A program made the translations under genes and the position numbers. This document shows, piece after piece, positions 42,021 to 51,505 of a DNA stretch of 64,000 nt. This DNA comes from JBEBVQ01 sp964527735. GTDB lineage: Bacteria; Bacteroidota; Bacteroidia; Chitinophagales; Chitinophagaceae. Within the stretch, counting starts at the first letter, position 1. Every line of letters starts with the position of its first letter. The stretch spans positions 1 to 64,000 of the forward strand of contig CAZGPG010000007.1 of assembly GCA_964527735.1 (NCBI GenBank). The letters run 5' to 3'. The notes under the pieces are model-generated. The model saw nothing but the letters and a program-made list of their open reading frames with translations. It made no database searches and was not told where the DNA came from.

Positions 42021-44363
42021 TTATCTGATCAGGGTAATGTCACCTCTGTAGTTTTGCTGTTTTGCTTTTGTTCCCGATTCAATCACGATGTCGTACATGT
42101 ACGTTCCCATCTCTGCCGGTTTTCCCTGTACAAGACCATCCCATCCGGTCTGTATGGAGTGGCTGCTGAATAGCAAAGCGCCCCATCTGTCGTATATATT
42201 CATACGGAATTGCTGTACCGGGCAATCTGCCGGGATCAAGGGCCGGAAAATATCATTTATACCATCTCCATTGGGTGTGAAAGCTGTAGGTATGAATATG
42301 TCGCAACTGCATATTTCACGGGCAATACGGATCGTATCCGTGTTTTGGCAGACATTAACCCAATAGGCGCCGGTATCGGTTACCTGTACAGATGATTCGT
42401 TACTGCCGTTACTCCACAGCGCTTTTGCTCCTGCGGGTAAGTTTGCATAGAGCGTAAGGCGAATGTCCTGGCCACTGCATATACCGGTATCCCGGCCTAA
42501 TGATTGTGGTGCGTCTATGGCGGAGATAATGATCGTATCCGACCAGGAACACTCCTGATCAGAAACGGTTGCTGTGTACCGGCCGGGCATTGTTACCTGA
42601 TATGTACGTTCTATACTGCCGTCCTGCCAGGCATATGTTCCGTTCACTGGTATTGTAAGCATTATTGTGTCGCCGGCACAGACAGACCGGTTTTCACCCA
42701 ATGAGAATTGCATATCAGCGCCACGGGTAAAGAAGCTGTCTGTCCGCACCCGGCAATCGTTCTGTGCATATACCCAGTAAGTGCCTCGGGTATGGGTTTT
42801 CAGTGTGCTTGTGGTGTCTCCGGTATTCCAGGTATAAGTATGATATCCGGAGGGGGCATGAAGGGATATGGCTTCGCTGCTGTTACAGATAATAGTATCA
42901 GCAAGGACGGATGCGGTGGTGTCGTCGGGCTGGAAACGTACCACGAAGGTATCCACACTGAAATGGCAATCCGCCTTGCTGAATACGTAGTAGCTGCCAG
43001 GTGTCGATATCAGGCGTGTAGCTGTGGCAGCGCCATTGTCCCACCGTATCTGGCTGTTTCCGGCGGCCGTTAGAGATATTGTTTGTCCTGCACAGACAGA
43101 AGTATCGTGCCGGATATATAATGTGTCTGGTGGTAATGTGTATACTACATCAGTTGGGAATCCTCCGATCGGTGTGGTGCCGGGTGTCAGAAGTATTGCA
43201 TTTATTTCAAGCTGGCAGCCGGTACCGCGTATATCGGGGTTGTTGATCCGGTGCAGTGTTTCGGATAGAAAATTACTCAGGTAAATAGTGTCATTGTAGA
43301 GACGCATCCGTGTATCATGATAGTTTGACGGATTGTAAGGGTTGGTGATATCGCCGATGTGTACGGCAGAAGCCGCAATCGTAGCCGAATCGTAGCTGCT
43401 GATGTCGTATTGAAACAAAACGGATGCCAGGTTTGCCGGGTCTGGTTTGGTCAGGTAAAGCAGGTTGCCATCGGGCGAAAAGCTGATGTTGGAGGTAGGT
43501 GTATCGGTTATCAGTACCGGGTTTGACAGGGTACCCGAAGTGGCATCGAACCGGCACAGCATAACGCCCGTAACAGGCGGGGTACCGGGAGCCCCGGCCG
43601 GGTGGTTGAAGTTTGCGGTAGCTATGGCAATCCTGTCTCTTTGCGGGGCCACCTGCATGAGTGCATATTTGAATGCATGATAGGTTTGACTCCCCGAGCT
43701 GCGCATGCCGCTGATCGGCCATTGCCCGGTATTTGATATGACGGGCGTCGGATTCAGTCCCGCTGCGGTAATATGGTAAGCTTTGAATACAGGATCCGTA
43801 CGTGTGTGCACAAGGAGCCAGATATCACAATTGTCGCCCGGTACGGCGATCATGGCTTCACTGAGACCGGAGTCGATCTGCATGTTCTTCCTGTTGGCAA
43901 CGATATCACCCATGCCGCCATTGAGTGAGAGGTCAACCTCGGAGTAGTATAATTTTCCCGGATCACCTTCATATTCGAGTGAGAAGAGCAGGTACCTGTC
44001 CGGGTCTCCGGGCACGGGTACAATACAGGCGCCCTGGGTAGTGCTGCCGTTATTTCCTGTAATGCCGGAGCCGTTGGGCATCACATTGTGCCAGCGGTCG
44101 CGTGCCATGCGTCCGTCAGAGTAAAAAAGAAGATCTCCTGTAGCAGGATCGCAGGCTATGGCTACACCTTCACCGATGATGATGGGCGACTGGAAAGCTG
44201 ATAACGGAGTTGTATTGAAATCGAGACCGGCTTGCCAGCCGAATATCCATATCCGGTTGGCATTCAGGAATTCCGGGCGCTGATTGAAATATTGTGCTGA
44301 CAAATGCATTCCTGTCATGAGGCTGGTACATAATAGCAGGATTATTTTTGTCGTTCGGTGCAT
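42021..44363 (-). CDS. WxFG/LDF-type propeller-like protein with Ig repeats and T9SS type B domain
   Basis: 780 aa. The signal peptide ends MHLSAQ. Architecture matches the protein at 37371: the N-terminal domain starts NRIWIFGWQAGLDFNTTP and includes CDIWLLVHTRTDPVFKAYHI. Ig-like units follow (TYTWNTGDTTST, TYAWQDGSIE, KALWSNGSNES), then FTPNGDGINDIF, YDRWGALLF, GWDGLVQG and RGDITLIR, a type B sorting domain. The two proteins are convergent paralogues on opposite sides of the cluster centre. A terminator of the upstream gene (44375-44413) separates it from 44428, so a promoter of its own is expected, but none was clear. Confidence 0.83.
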   Translation of the reverse strand: MHRTTKIILLLCTSLMTGMHLSAQYFNQRPEFLNANRIWIFGWQAGLDFNTTPLSAFQSPIIIGEGVAIACDPATGDLLFYSDGRMARDRWHNVMPNGSGITGNNGSTTQGACIVPVPGDPDRYLLFSLEYEGDPGKLYYSEVDLSLNGGMGDIVANRKNMQIDSGLSEAMIAVPGDNCDIWLLVHTRTDPVFKAYHITAAGLNPTPVISNTGQWPISGMRSSGSQTYHAFKYALMQVAPQRDRIAIATANFNHPAGAPGTPPVTGVMLCRFDATSGTLSNPVLITDTPTSNISFSPDGNLLYLTKPDPANLASVLFQYDISSYDSATIAASAVHIGDITNPYNPSNYHDTRMRLYNDTIYLSNFLSETLHRINNPDIRGTGCQLEINAILLTPGTTPIGGFPTDVVYTLPPDTLYIRHDTSVCAGQTISLTAAGNSQIRWDNGAATATRLISTPGSYYVFSKADCHFSVDTFVVRFQPDDTTASVLADTIICNSSEAISLHAPSGYHTYTWNTGDTTSTLKTHTRGTYWVYAQNDCRVRTDSFFTRGADMQFSLGENRSVCAGDTIMLTIPVNGTYAWQDGSIERTYQVTMPGRYTATVSDQECSWSDTIIISAIDAPQSLGRDTGICSGQDIRLTLYANLPAGAKALWSNGSNESSVQVTDTGAYWVNVCQNTDTIRIAREICSCDIFIPTAFTPNGDGINDIFRPLIPADCPVQQFRMNIYDRWGALLFSSHSIQTGWDGLVQGKPAEMGTYMYDIVIESGTKAKQQNYRGDITLIR

Positions 44364-44374
44364 AGGGTTTTATA

Positions 44375-44413
44375 TAAAAACCCGGCAGAGGGTAAGTCTA
44401 CCATCTGCCGGGT
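44375..44413 (-). terminator. Intrinsic terminator of the RCC1-repeat gene
   Basis: On the minus strand a perfect 10 bp stem, ACCCGGCAGA (44413-44404) with TCTGCCGGGT (44389-44380), is followed by TTTTTATATAAAA. A GC-rich stem with T-tract 15 nt after the stop at 44428 is a good rho-independent terminator. Confidence 0.75.
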
Positions 44414-44427
44414 ATGTATAGGTACTC

Positions 44428-46737
44428 TTACTGGTTTTGCTTTACAAACCGTGTGGTTTTGACAGTAATACCCTCGGCGTTGGTAAGCTTGAGTATGTAG
44501 ATACCCGCATTGAGTTGATCAATGTCTACCTTACGTACCTGACCGGCTGCGTATACTTCCTGCCCCTGTACATTGTAGATGTGCGCGTTGAGCAGTGTGC
44601 TGCTGCTGATATACAGCGTCTGGCCGGCCGGATTGGGATATACTGAAATGGCATCGTGGTGCTGGAATGCACCGACATAGCCGGATCCCGCAGTAATGAA
44701 TGACAGTGTATCCCATTCGGAGTAATTGCCATTGCCGCAGTGGCTCCGCAGGTGCACATAATAGGTTTGTCCCGGGTCAAGCTGTGTCGCATTGTAGTTG
44801 GTCGCAGTCTGGGTAAATGATGAACCTCCAGGGGGCAGCGTGGCAAATTTGTCTATTGCAACATCATATTCTGTAGCCAGCGTTACAGCATCCCAGGATA
44901 TTTTTGCAGTTGCGGAGGTGATGTCTTCTGTCTTGAAGCCGGTTGCCTGCAGGCAAACTGGCGGGGTGGTAAAGGATATGGTATCCCAGTCAGAATAGTT
45001 ACCACCACCGCAATCGGTACGTATATGCACATACCATGTGTCGTCTGGTGTTACGGTAGCATTATAGAATGTATCCGTAAGCGGTACCGGTGTGCCGGAA
45101 GGCGCAGGCGCTGCGGTCTGGTCTACCACGATCTCATATCCGCCTGCCCCGGAAACAGGATCCCAGCTAATGATGCCGCCATTTGTTGCTATTTGGCCGG
45201 CGATGATATTAAGCGGTGACAAGCAGGGGAGGGTAGTGAAAGAGATCGTATCCCATGCAGAATATGCCCCGCCGCCACAGTCCGTACGGATATGCGCATA
45301 GTATGTTTCACCGGAGAGCAATCCTGATGCAATATGGAATGTATCGATCAGCGGCGCCGCTGTGCCTGTAGGCGCGAGATCGGCTGTCTGGTCTATGGCT
45401 ATTTCATAACCTGCAGCGCCGGCTATGATATCCCAGGAGATAGTGGCGCCTCCGGTGGTGATATCGCTGGTAATATGATTTTCTGTTTGGTTGCATGTGA
45501 TTGGAAGATCATTAATCCAGAAAAAATGCTGTCGTCCGATAAAAATTCTCCCATTATTTAATGTGCCTGCCTCAGTGATTTCTTTCGGGGTAGTGCTATG
45601 ATATGGGGGAGGACCGCCGACTGCCAGGCCGTCAGGTTCACCCCATACGTAAATTTTGTTGTTATCTTTCATGCCGAAGCTTGAATTGACGGATCCCGCA
45701 ACGTCTATCCATTTTCCATTTGTACCGTCATCTATTTTGGTAATTACATTTTTTAACGCGGTAGTGCCATCGCCAAGACGTCCGCCTCCATTCTGTCCCC
45801 AGGCCCAGAGCGAGCCATCTTCGCGTATAGCTACGGTATGATAACTGCCTGCTGCGACTTTTTTCCATTTGTTTCCTGTTCCCGGATCTATTTGTTTAGG
45901 TGCACTTACATTTGTGCTGCCGTTATCTCCCAGTGTTGAAGCGACACCCGTATGGCCTTTTCCCCAACCCCATAAAGATCCGTCGGCTTTGATGGCGAGG
46001 GTGAAATATGCCCCGGTGCTTATCTGCAGCCATTTTTCACCCGGTGTAATATTGTAGGGGGTATTCTGGTTGGTCGTGTTGCCTGTCCCCAACAGATAAC
46101 CAGACCCATTTGTTCCCCAGCCCCATAACGTACTGTCTTGCTGGATGCCGATAGTAAAGCCTCCATCATCACTGCCTCCGTCAACCATAAGCCACTTGCT
46201 GCCCGGCATCACTTGCGTGGGAGTAGTAACATTGTTTGCCGGTGTGCCGGGGAGCCCGAGTTGCTTACTGCTATTTACACCCCATGCCCATAAACTCCCG
46301 TCTTCCCGGATACCAAAAGAAGACTGTAGTTCACTGACATATACACGCACCCATTTTCCGGGAGCGCCTGTTCCATCATCTATTTTCTGTGGCGTGGCAA
46401 TATTCCCGCTGAGTGCAGGATCCCCCAACTGACTTTGTGCATTACTTCCCCATGCCCAGAGACTGCCATCTTCTTTAATACCTAATGTATAATTTGATCC
46501 GAGGGCGAGGTGAATGTATTTTCCGTTCGTTCCGTCATCAATAGGTGTGCTGCTTGGGTTGATATTTGCGCTTGTCACATTATTACCCAGGCGACCATTG
46601 GTCTGTTGCCCGAATCCGTATAAACCATATTGCGCATTGCCCTCCTGCGGCAATGCCAGCAGCAACCCAAAGGCAGCAACGGTATACGCTGATTTGAGCA
46701 GCTTTGTTTTGAAATTTAAATATCTTTTTTTGTGCAT
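44428..46737 (-). CDS. Secreted RCC1-repeat protein with three fibronectin-III-like domains and T9SS type A domain
   Basis: 769 aa. The signal segment ends EGNAQ. Residues ~35-400 hold seven RCC1-type blades with the signature SLWAWG (for example EDGSLWAWGSNAQSQLGD, ADGSLWGWGKGHTGV, EDGSLWAWGQNGGGRLGD), enough to close a seven-bladed propeller. Three ~95 aa fibronectin-III-like domains follow, each starting at a Cys and containing ISWD... and YYAHIRTDCGGG-type strands. The end (VYPNPAGQTLYISSS to TTRFVKQNQ) is a type A sorting domain. It is 39 nt downstream of the SBBP gene at 46777 and ends in an intrinsic terminator, so the two probably form an operon. Likely a surface or matrix protein; ligand unknown. 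Confidence 0.88.
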   Translation of the reverse strand: MHKKRYLNFKTKLLKSAYTVAAFGLLLALPQEGNAQYGLYGFGQQTNGRLGNNVTSANINPSSTPIDDGTNGKYIHLALGSNYTLGIKEDGSLWAWGSNAQSQLGDPALSGNIATPQKIDDGTGAPGKWVRVYVSELQSSFGIREDGSLWAWGVNSSKQLGLPGTPANNVTTPTQVMPGSKWLMVDGGSDDGGFTIGIQQDSTLWGWGTNGSGYLLGTGNTTNQNTPYNITPGEKWLQISTGAYFTLAIKADGSLWGWGKGHTGVASTLGDNGSTNVSAPKQIDPGTGNKWKKVAAGSYHTVAIREDGSLWAWGQNGGGRLGDGTTALKNVITKIDDGTNGKWIDVAGSVNSSFGMKDNNKIYVWGEPDGLAVGGPPPYHSTTPKEITEAGTLNNGRIFIGRQHFFWINDLPITCNQTENHITSDITTGGATISWDIIAGAAGYEIAIDQTADLAPTGTAAPLIDTFHIASGLLSGETYYAHIRTDCGGGAYSAWDTISFTTLPCLSPLNIIAGQIATNGGIISWDPVSGAGGYEIVVDQTAAPAPSGTPVPLTDTFYNATVTPDDTWYVHIRTDCGGGNYSDWDTISFTTPPVCLQATGFKTEDITSATAKISWDAVTLATEYDVAIDKFATLPPGGSSFTQTATNYNATQLDPGQTYYVHLRSHCGNGNYSEWDTLSFITAGSGYVGAFQHHDAISVYPNPAGQTLYISSSTLLNAHIYNVQGQEVYAAGQVRKVDIDQLNAGIYILKLTNAEGITVKTTRFVKQNQ

Positions 46738-46776
46738 AAAACTTGTTTTTTAAGTGAGTGAATAGTAGAGCGTTGT

Positions 46777-48702
46777 TTATTTTGTTATGACTAACTTGAC
46801 AACGGTATTGTGTATATGTGAAGCTGTGCTGTAAATATGAAGGAAGTAAATGCCCTGTGGCAAGTGACCTATATGAAGCTTATCACCTGTCCCTGACAGA
46901 ACCAGGCTTCCACTGATATTGCGTAATTTCAGTTGAACCGGAACTGATGTTTTGACGTGCACGATATCCGAGGCCGGATTGGGATACACTTCAACCGGGA
47001 GGGGAAGATTGTTGCCTGCTATACTCAGGTTATTTACATGATATGCTTTCGATGTATCGGCACATCCGCTTTCATCCACGAAAGCAACGGAATAGTACCC
47101 ATTCTCAGCTGCTATATGAGACTTCCCTGTTGCACCAGCAATTGTGTCCCCGTTAAACAGCCATTGGTATGAGACGAAATCCTGAATAATGCTCAGTGTG
47201 TCTTTATTAACGTTGACAAGTACATTGTGCGCCCTGCAGGCGAAGACGGAAACCTGGTGCAGGAAAATATCGTGATTGCCCGCGCTGTTGACAAAGGCAT
47301 ATGTATCCCGGTCAATATGGAAATCGGCATCGCCGGCAAAGAGACCGGTGCTGTTGATCGTGAAATCTTCCGTAACCGATAACTTAAAGACACACTCGTT
47401 GCTGCTGCCGCCGAAACTTCGTCCCCATAAGAACGACCCCGCCGGATCCAGGCTCAACAGGTATGAATCAAAACCTCCGTTACTTAGTACCTGGAAACTA
47501 TCCGTTCCGGGATCAAGATCTGCCGTTTCCAAAAAATACCCGCAGATGTAAATACGTCCCAGCCGGTCTGTTGTGATATCCCTGGTGTTAATTCCATACC
47601 AAGCTTCCAGTTGTCTTACCCATTGGAATGAACCGGCGGTGTCCAGTTTCAGTATGAAGCCGTCTTCCGTATAGCCTCTTGCATTCAGCCAGTGTCTCGC
47701 CGGTCCGGGGTCGAAATCAACACGCCCTTCAAACGATCCGCAGACGTACAAGCTGTTCGTAACATCATCTGCATAAACGGCCTCAATACCTCCGGTCATT
47801 CCGCTGCTTGCTCCCATCTGTCGTGCCCATACGAAATCCCCCGAGGAAGAAAGCTTCACAATAAAGTCGTCGCCTCCTGTGAGCGGGAATGCGCCGGGTC
47901 CCGGATCGAAGTCTACGGTGCCACCAAATGCTCCTGTTATATAGAGGTTGTTATCGCTGTCGGTAGTGATGGATGTGCCGCTTACACTGCTGTATTGCTG
48001 CGTGCCAAAAGTCGCTGCGCGGATGAGGTCTCCCTGGCTGTTGTATTTCCCTATATAGGTATTATACGTAGTGGCTCCCGAACGTATGATATGCGGCGTA
48101 GTCGTAGTGCCCACGTCTGCGCTGTCCAGAAAGATTCCTACTACCAAAACATTGTTTTGACGGTCTACAGTAAGATCGAGTATATGATCATTCCCAACTT
48201 TCCCTTTGAGTTGCCGCACCCAATTTACCTGACCGGACGTATCCATTTGCATCAGGAAACCGTCCGAATATCCCCCTGATTGCAGTGTGATCCCCGAACC
48301 AAAGCTACCGGTTGCTGAAAAATAGCCGCCCACATAAAGATTCCCCTGGTTATCCAATGCAATACAACCGCCCCGGTCATGCCCGGTTCCGCCCATTTGC
48401 CTGGCCCAGATCACATAACCGTTCGAATCCGCTTTGGCAACATAAATATCTTCTCCAGTCCCGGAATTAGTGAGGGTTATAGCACCGGACGCCTGGCCAA
48501 ATAATGCAGTTCCGCCAAAGTTGCCTGTGAAATATATATACCCGCCCGGATCGGTTACTACTGCGCGTCCCTGGTCAATACCTGTCCCTCCATACTGTTT
48601 GGCCCAGCGATAGTCTACAGGCAATGTCGATTGTGCCGTAGCCGAAATAATTCCGCAGGATAACAATAATGTATATATCGAACTGTATAAATATGACTTC
48701 AT
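46777..48702 (-). CDS. SBBP beta-propeller protein with T9SS type A domain
   Basis: 641 aa from the ATG at 48702, which directly precedes the signal peptide ending ISATAQ; a longer frame from 48807 has 35 unlikely residues. About seven SBBP repeats follow (GNLYVGGYFSATGSFGSG, NNLYITGAFGGTVDFDPGPG, GRIYICGYFLETADLDPGT), then an Ig-like unit (FVSYQWLFNGDTIAGATG) and a type A sorting domain (VEVYPNPASDIVHVKT to VVKLVITK). It is the first gene of the leftward operon and is divergent from kinase 2. A perfect -7 box lies at 48761-48768. Confidence 0.84.
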   Translation of the reverse strand: MKSYLYSSIYTLLLSCGIISATAQSTLPVDYRWAKQYGGTGIDQGRAVVTDPGGYIYFTGNFGGTALFGQASGAITLTNSGTGEDIYVAKADSNGYVIWARQMGGTGHDRGGCIALDNQGNLYVGGYFSATGSFGSGITLQSGGYSDGFLMQMDTSGQVNWVRQLKGKVGNDHILDLTVDRQNNVLVVGIFLDSADVGTTTTPHIIRSGATTYNTYIGKYNSQGDLIRAATFGTQQYSSVSGTSITTDSDNNLYITGAFGGTVDFDPGPGAFPLTGGDDFIVKLSSSGDFVWARQMGASSGMTGGIEAVYADDVTNSLYVCGSFEGRVDFDPGPARHWLNARGYTEDGFILKLDTAGSFQWVRQLEAWYGINTRDITTDRLGRIYICGYFLETADLDPGTDSFQVLSNGGFDSYLLSLDPAGSFLWGRSFGGSSNECVFKLSVTEDFTINSTGLFAGDADFHIDRDTYAFVNSAGNHDIFLHQVSVFACRAHNVLVNVNKDTLSIIQDFVSYQWLFNGDTIAGATGKSHIAAENGYYSVAFVDESGCADTSKAYHVNNLSIAGNNLPLPVEVYPNPASDIVHVKTSVPVQLKLRNISGSLVLSGTGDKLHIGHLPQGIYFLHIYSTASHIHNTVVKLVITK

Positions 48703-48760
48703 GTATGTCTGATTTTCACTTTTTTTAGGGAAATACGCGGAGGAATAATTTCCAGTAAAG

Positions 48761-48768
48761 CAAAAATA
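48761..48768 (-). promoter_or_regulatory. -7 box of the leftward T9SS operon
   Basis: Minus-strand TATTTTTG, a perfect TAnnTTTG, about 58 nt before the ATG at 48702, in the 120 bp divergent region shared with kinase 2. The GGCATTTATGCC palindrome seen at the other two operons is not present here. Confidence 0.5.
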
Positions 48769-48822
48769 GCTACTCCAAAATGTGGTATTCCAGTGGGTTT
48801 GGTTCATAATTATTTATGCAAT

Positions 48823-50853
48823 ATGAAGAGGGGAGGGATAAATGGAATATTTGTAATATTGTGCCCTATCAGAACCATACTATATATTATCCCATGGCTG
48901 TCATTCGTACTGATTGCCAGTATTCCTGCCGGATATTTGCGGGCGCAGGAGCATTTGCCTGAGCAGATAATGTCTTATGAATTACCTGCCGGTCATGTGC
49001 GGGATACGACCGATATTATAGATCTCATGCGGCGTTCGCGTATGCACCGGCAATTCAGACCCGACAGCTCGGAGCTATTATTGCGGCTGGCTCTGGAGCA
49101 AAGCCGGAGATTTGCATGGAGTTACGGGGCTATGTCGTCGCTGGTTGAATTGGGAAACTTATACCAGGATCACGGAGATTATCAGAAAGCCGTGAATTGC
49201 TTTAACCTCGCGCTTGCCTTTGCCCGGACCGGGAGTTACCTGGCGTCATTCTCCACAATTTACAATAATATAGGTAATGCATATTCCAGCATGGGGTTAT
49301 ATGAGCAGGCCGTCGGGGCAATGTACTATGCCGTAAACTATGCCGAAAAGTTCTCGTCATCCATGTCTGTGAGCACCATTTATGCCAACCTCGCTGCCAG
49401 ATTGCACCCGGAAGAGGCGATGTATTACCTCGACAAGGCCGAAGCTATTTTGCGGCGTGACAGCAATGAGCTGGCACTGGGGCAGTTTTTTGTGAATAAG
49501 GCATATACGCTGTATTCGATGAAGGGTTTGAAATCCGGGATAAGTAAAGAATATTTTGAAAAAGCGCTCCGGATCGGTGAAGAGCAAAAATCGCCGGTGC
49601 TGCAGCATAGTGCTTTGCTGAATCTCGGTGGATTTTATCTGAATACGGGAGAAACTGCCAAGGCTATGGATTTGTTGCATCGTGCAATGGCTTTTCATGA
49701 CGATGGTCGTATCAGTGAGACCTATAAACAGCACGTGATCACATTATATGCCGGCGCGCTGTATCAGGAGCAGAAATATTATAAGGCAGAAGCGCTTTTG
49801 CTGGAGTTGCTGAAAAACGGGAAAGGAGCAGATCCTGCAACCATGTACGATGTGCATAAAGTGCTTGCTTCTATTTATACGGAAACAGGGCGTTATCAGC
49901 TTGCTTTGCAGCATAAAGATGCGCTTATCGAAATCAACGATAGCCTTGCCAGTCAGGAAAACAGCCGTACCGTCCGCCAGCTTGAGATCAAATACCGCAC
50001 CGCTCAAAAAGACAAAGAGCTTACCGAAAAGCAACTGCTGATCATTAAACAAAAAAGAAATCTTGAAACAAAAAACTTCTGGATTGCCGGAATAGCAGCC
50101 GGGGCAGCTATTCTGATCCTGCTGCTGATTGTGGCATACCGGAATTATAAACATAAACAAACAGTTCAGGAAACCCGCATTCGTATCCTTCAGCAGGAAC
50201 AGGAGATCGGCCACCTGAAAGCCATGATGAAAGGTGAAGAAAAAGAACGGGTACGTATCGCCCGTGAGCTGCACGATGGCATCGGGGGTATGCTTACGGC
50301 AGTAAAGATGAACCTCGGTACGGCACGTAACCAGTTTCCGCAATTGGAGTCTGTGCCGGTAATCGACGATGTGATGAAGATGCTGGAAGATACCAATGAA
50401 GAGGTGCGCAAAACGGCACATAACCTGATGCCGGACGTGCTGATCAAACACGGGCTCGAAGAGGCCCTGATGATCTATTGCGCGCACATCAATGCGGGAA
50501 GTGCTTTGCGGATCGACCTGCAGTTTCATGGCGAACTTTACAAGCTCGATAAAGGGGTAGAGCTGTTTCTGTACCGGATATCACAGGAACTGATACAGAA
50601 TGTGGTAAAACACGCCCGGGCAGACCAGGCGGTTGTGCAGATCATGCAAAACGCCAACCGTATCAGCATTACCGTAGAAGATAACGGTATCGGCTTTGAT
50701 CCCAATACGGAAAGTAAAGGTTTCGGGCTTCAAAATCTGCAATACCGGATACATGCGCTGGAAGGTATTTTATCCATCATGTCGGCTAAAGGTAAGAGCA
50801 CTACTATTTACATGGAATTTGAAATTGAAAAGCTTATATTGGCAAACAGTTAA
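48823..50853 (+). CDS. TPR-containing HisKA_3 sensor histidine kinase (system 2)
   Basis: 676 aa from the ATG at 48823; a GTG at 48793 would add 10 residues. A signal-anchor segment ends near YLRAQ. Periplasmic TPR repeats cover residues ~65-370 (VELGNLYQDHGDYQKAVNCF, IYNNIGNAYSSMGLYEQAVG). One membrane span is at ~418-442. The HisKA_3 motif ARELHDGIGGML carries H484. The ATPase boxes are QELIQNVVKHA, VEDNGIGFDP and GFGLQNL. It is clearly paralogous to the kinase at 33323 (shared EEVRKTAHNLMPDVL / NEVRKTAHNLTPDVL). It is followed after 8 nt by its regulator and is divergent from the leftward T9SS operon. Confidence 0.92.
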   Translation: MKRGGINGIFVILCPIRTILYIIPWLSFVLIASIPAGYLRAQEHLPEQIMSYELPAGHVRDTTDIIDLMRRSRMHRQFRPDSSELLLRLALEQSRRFAWSYGAMSSLVELGNLYQDHGDYQKAVNCFNLALAFARTGSYLASFSTIYNNIGNAYSSMGLYEQAVGAMYYAVNYAEKFSSSMSVSTIYANLAARLHPEEAMYYLDKAEAILRRDSNELALGQFFVNKAYTLYSMKGLKSGISKEYFEKALRIGEEQKSPVLQHSALLNLGGFYLNTGETAKAMDLLHRAMAFHDDGRISETYKQHVITLYAGALYQEQKYYKAEALLLELLKNGKGADPATMYDVHKVLASIYTETGRYQLALQHKDALIEINDSLASQENSRTVRQLEIKYRTAQKDKELTEKQLLIIKQKRNLETKNFWIAGIAAGAAILILLLIVAYRNYKHKQTVQETRIRILQQEQEIGHLKAMMKGEEKERVRIARELHDGIGGMLTAVKMNLGTARNQFPQLESVPVIDDVMKMLEDTNEEVRKTAHNLMPDVLIKHGLEEALMIYCAHINAGSALRIDLQFHGELYKLDKGVELFLYRISQELIQNVVKHARADQAVVQIMQNANRISITVEDNGIGFDPNTESKGFGLQNLQYRIHALEGILSIMSAKGKSTTIYMEFEIEKLILANS

Positions 50854-50861
50854 CCAGACAC

Positions 50862-51500
50862 ATGCAGATCAGAATTGCTATAGCCGATGATCACCCGATG
50901 ATCATAAAGGGATTAGAAAATATGCTGGCAGGCTATGCGCACATCACACTGACGGGCACTTACGCTGAAGGAGGGGAATTGCTGGAAAGTCTTGCCGCCA
51001 ATGTGCCGGATATCCTGCTCCTGGATATACAAATGCCTGGTAAGACCGGCGATCAGCTTGCGCCGGTCATTATGAAGCAATATCCTTTACTCAAAATTAT
51101 CACCCTTACCAATTTTGACAGTGCGCTATATGTGTCCAATATGATGCGGCATGGCGTGAAGGGGTACATCCTGAAGAGTACGGATGAAAAAGTGCTCATC
51201 CAGGCTATCGAAACAGTGTATAACGGCGGTGAGTACATTGAGCCGAAAATGCAGGCCAAGCTCAGTGAACTGGCTGCTACACGAAAACGCACTTCGTCAC
51301 TCAAATCCACGCTCACGCCCAGAGAGCATGAGGTGCTGAAGCTGATTGTAAACGGTCATACCAGCCCGGAAATTGCGGAGAAGCTTTTTCTCAGTACCTA
51401 CACGGTGGAGAATTACCGGATCAGTATTCTGATCAAGCTGGATGTAAAGAACACGGCAACGCTTGTGAAAAAAGCATTACAGCTCGGACTGGTGGAATGA
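50862..51500 (+). CDS. NarL/LuxR-family response regulator (system 2)
   Basis: 212 aa, identical in length to the regulator at 32688. The receiver domain has D9-D10, phosphoacceptor D55 in LLLDIQMPG, ITLTNFD and YILKSTD. The LuxR-type HTH reads LTPREHEVLKLIVN, then EIAEKLFLSTYTVENYRISI. The recognition helix differs from system 1 (STYTVENYR against SKRTIDHHR), so target sites may overlap but need not be the same. Cotranscribed with kinase 2. Confidence 0.93.
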   Translation: MQIRIAIADDHPMIIKGLENMLAGYAHITLTGTYAEGGELLESLAANVPDILLLDIQMPGKTGDQLAPVIMKQYPLLKIITLTNFDSALYVSNMMRHGVKGYILKSTDEKVLIQAIETVYNGGEYIEPKMQAKLSELAATRKRTSSLKSTLTPREHEVLKLIVNGHTSPEIAEKLFLSTYTVENYRISILIKLDVKNTATLVKKALQLGLVE

Positions 51501-51505
51501 AGCGA

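Noticed and set aside
49744..50529. 261-codon minus-strand frame inside kinase 2
   Set aside because: Shadow frame of the histidine kinase; composition follows from the opposite strand.
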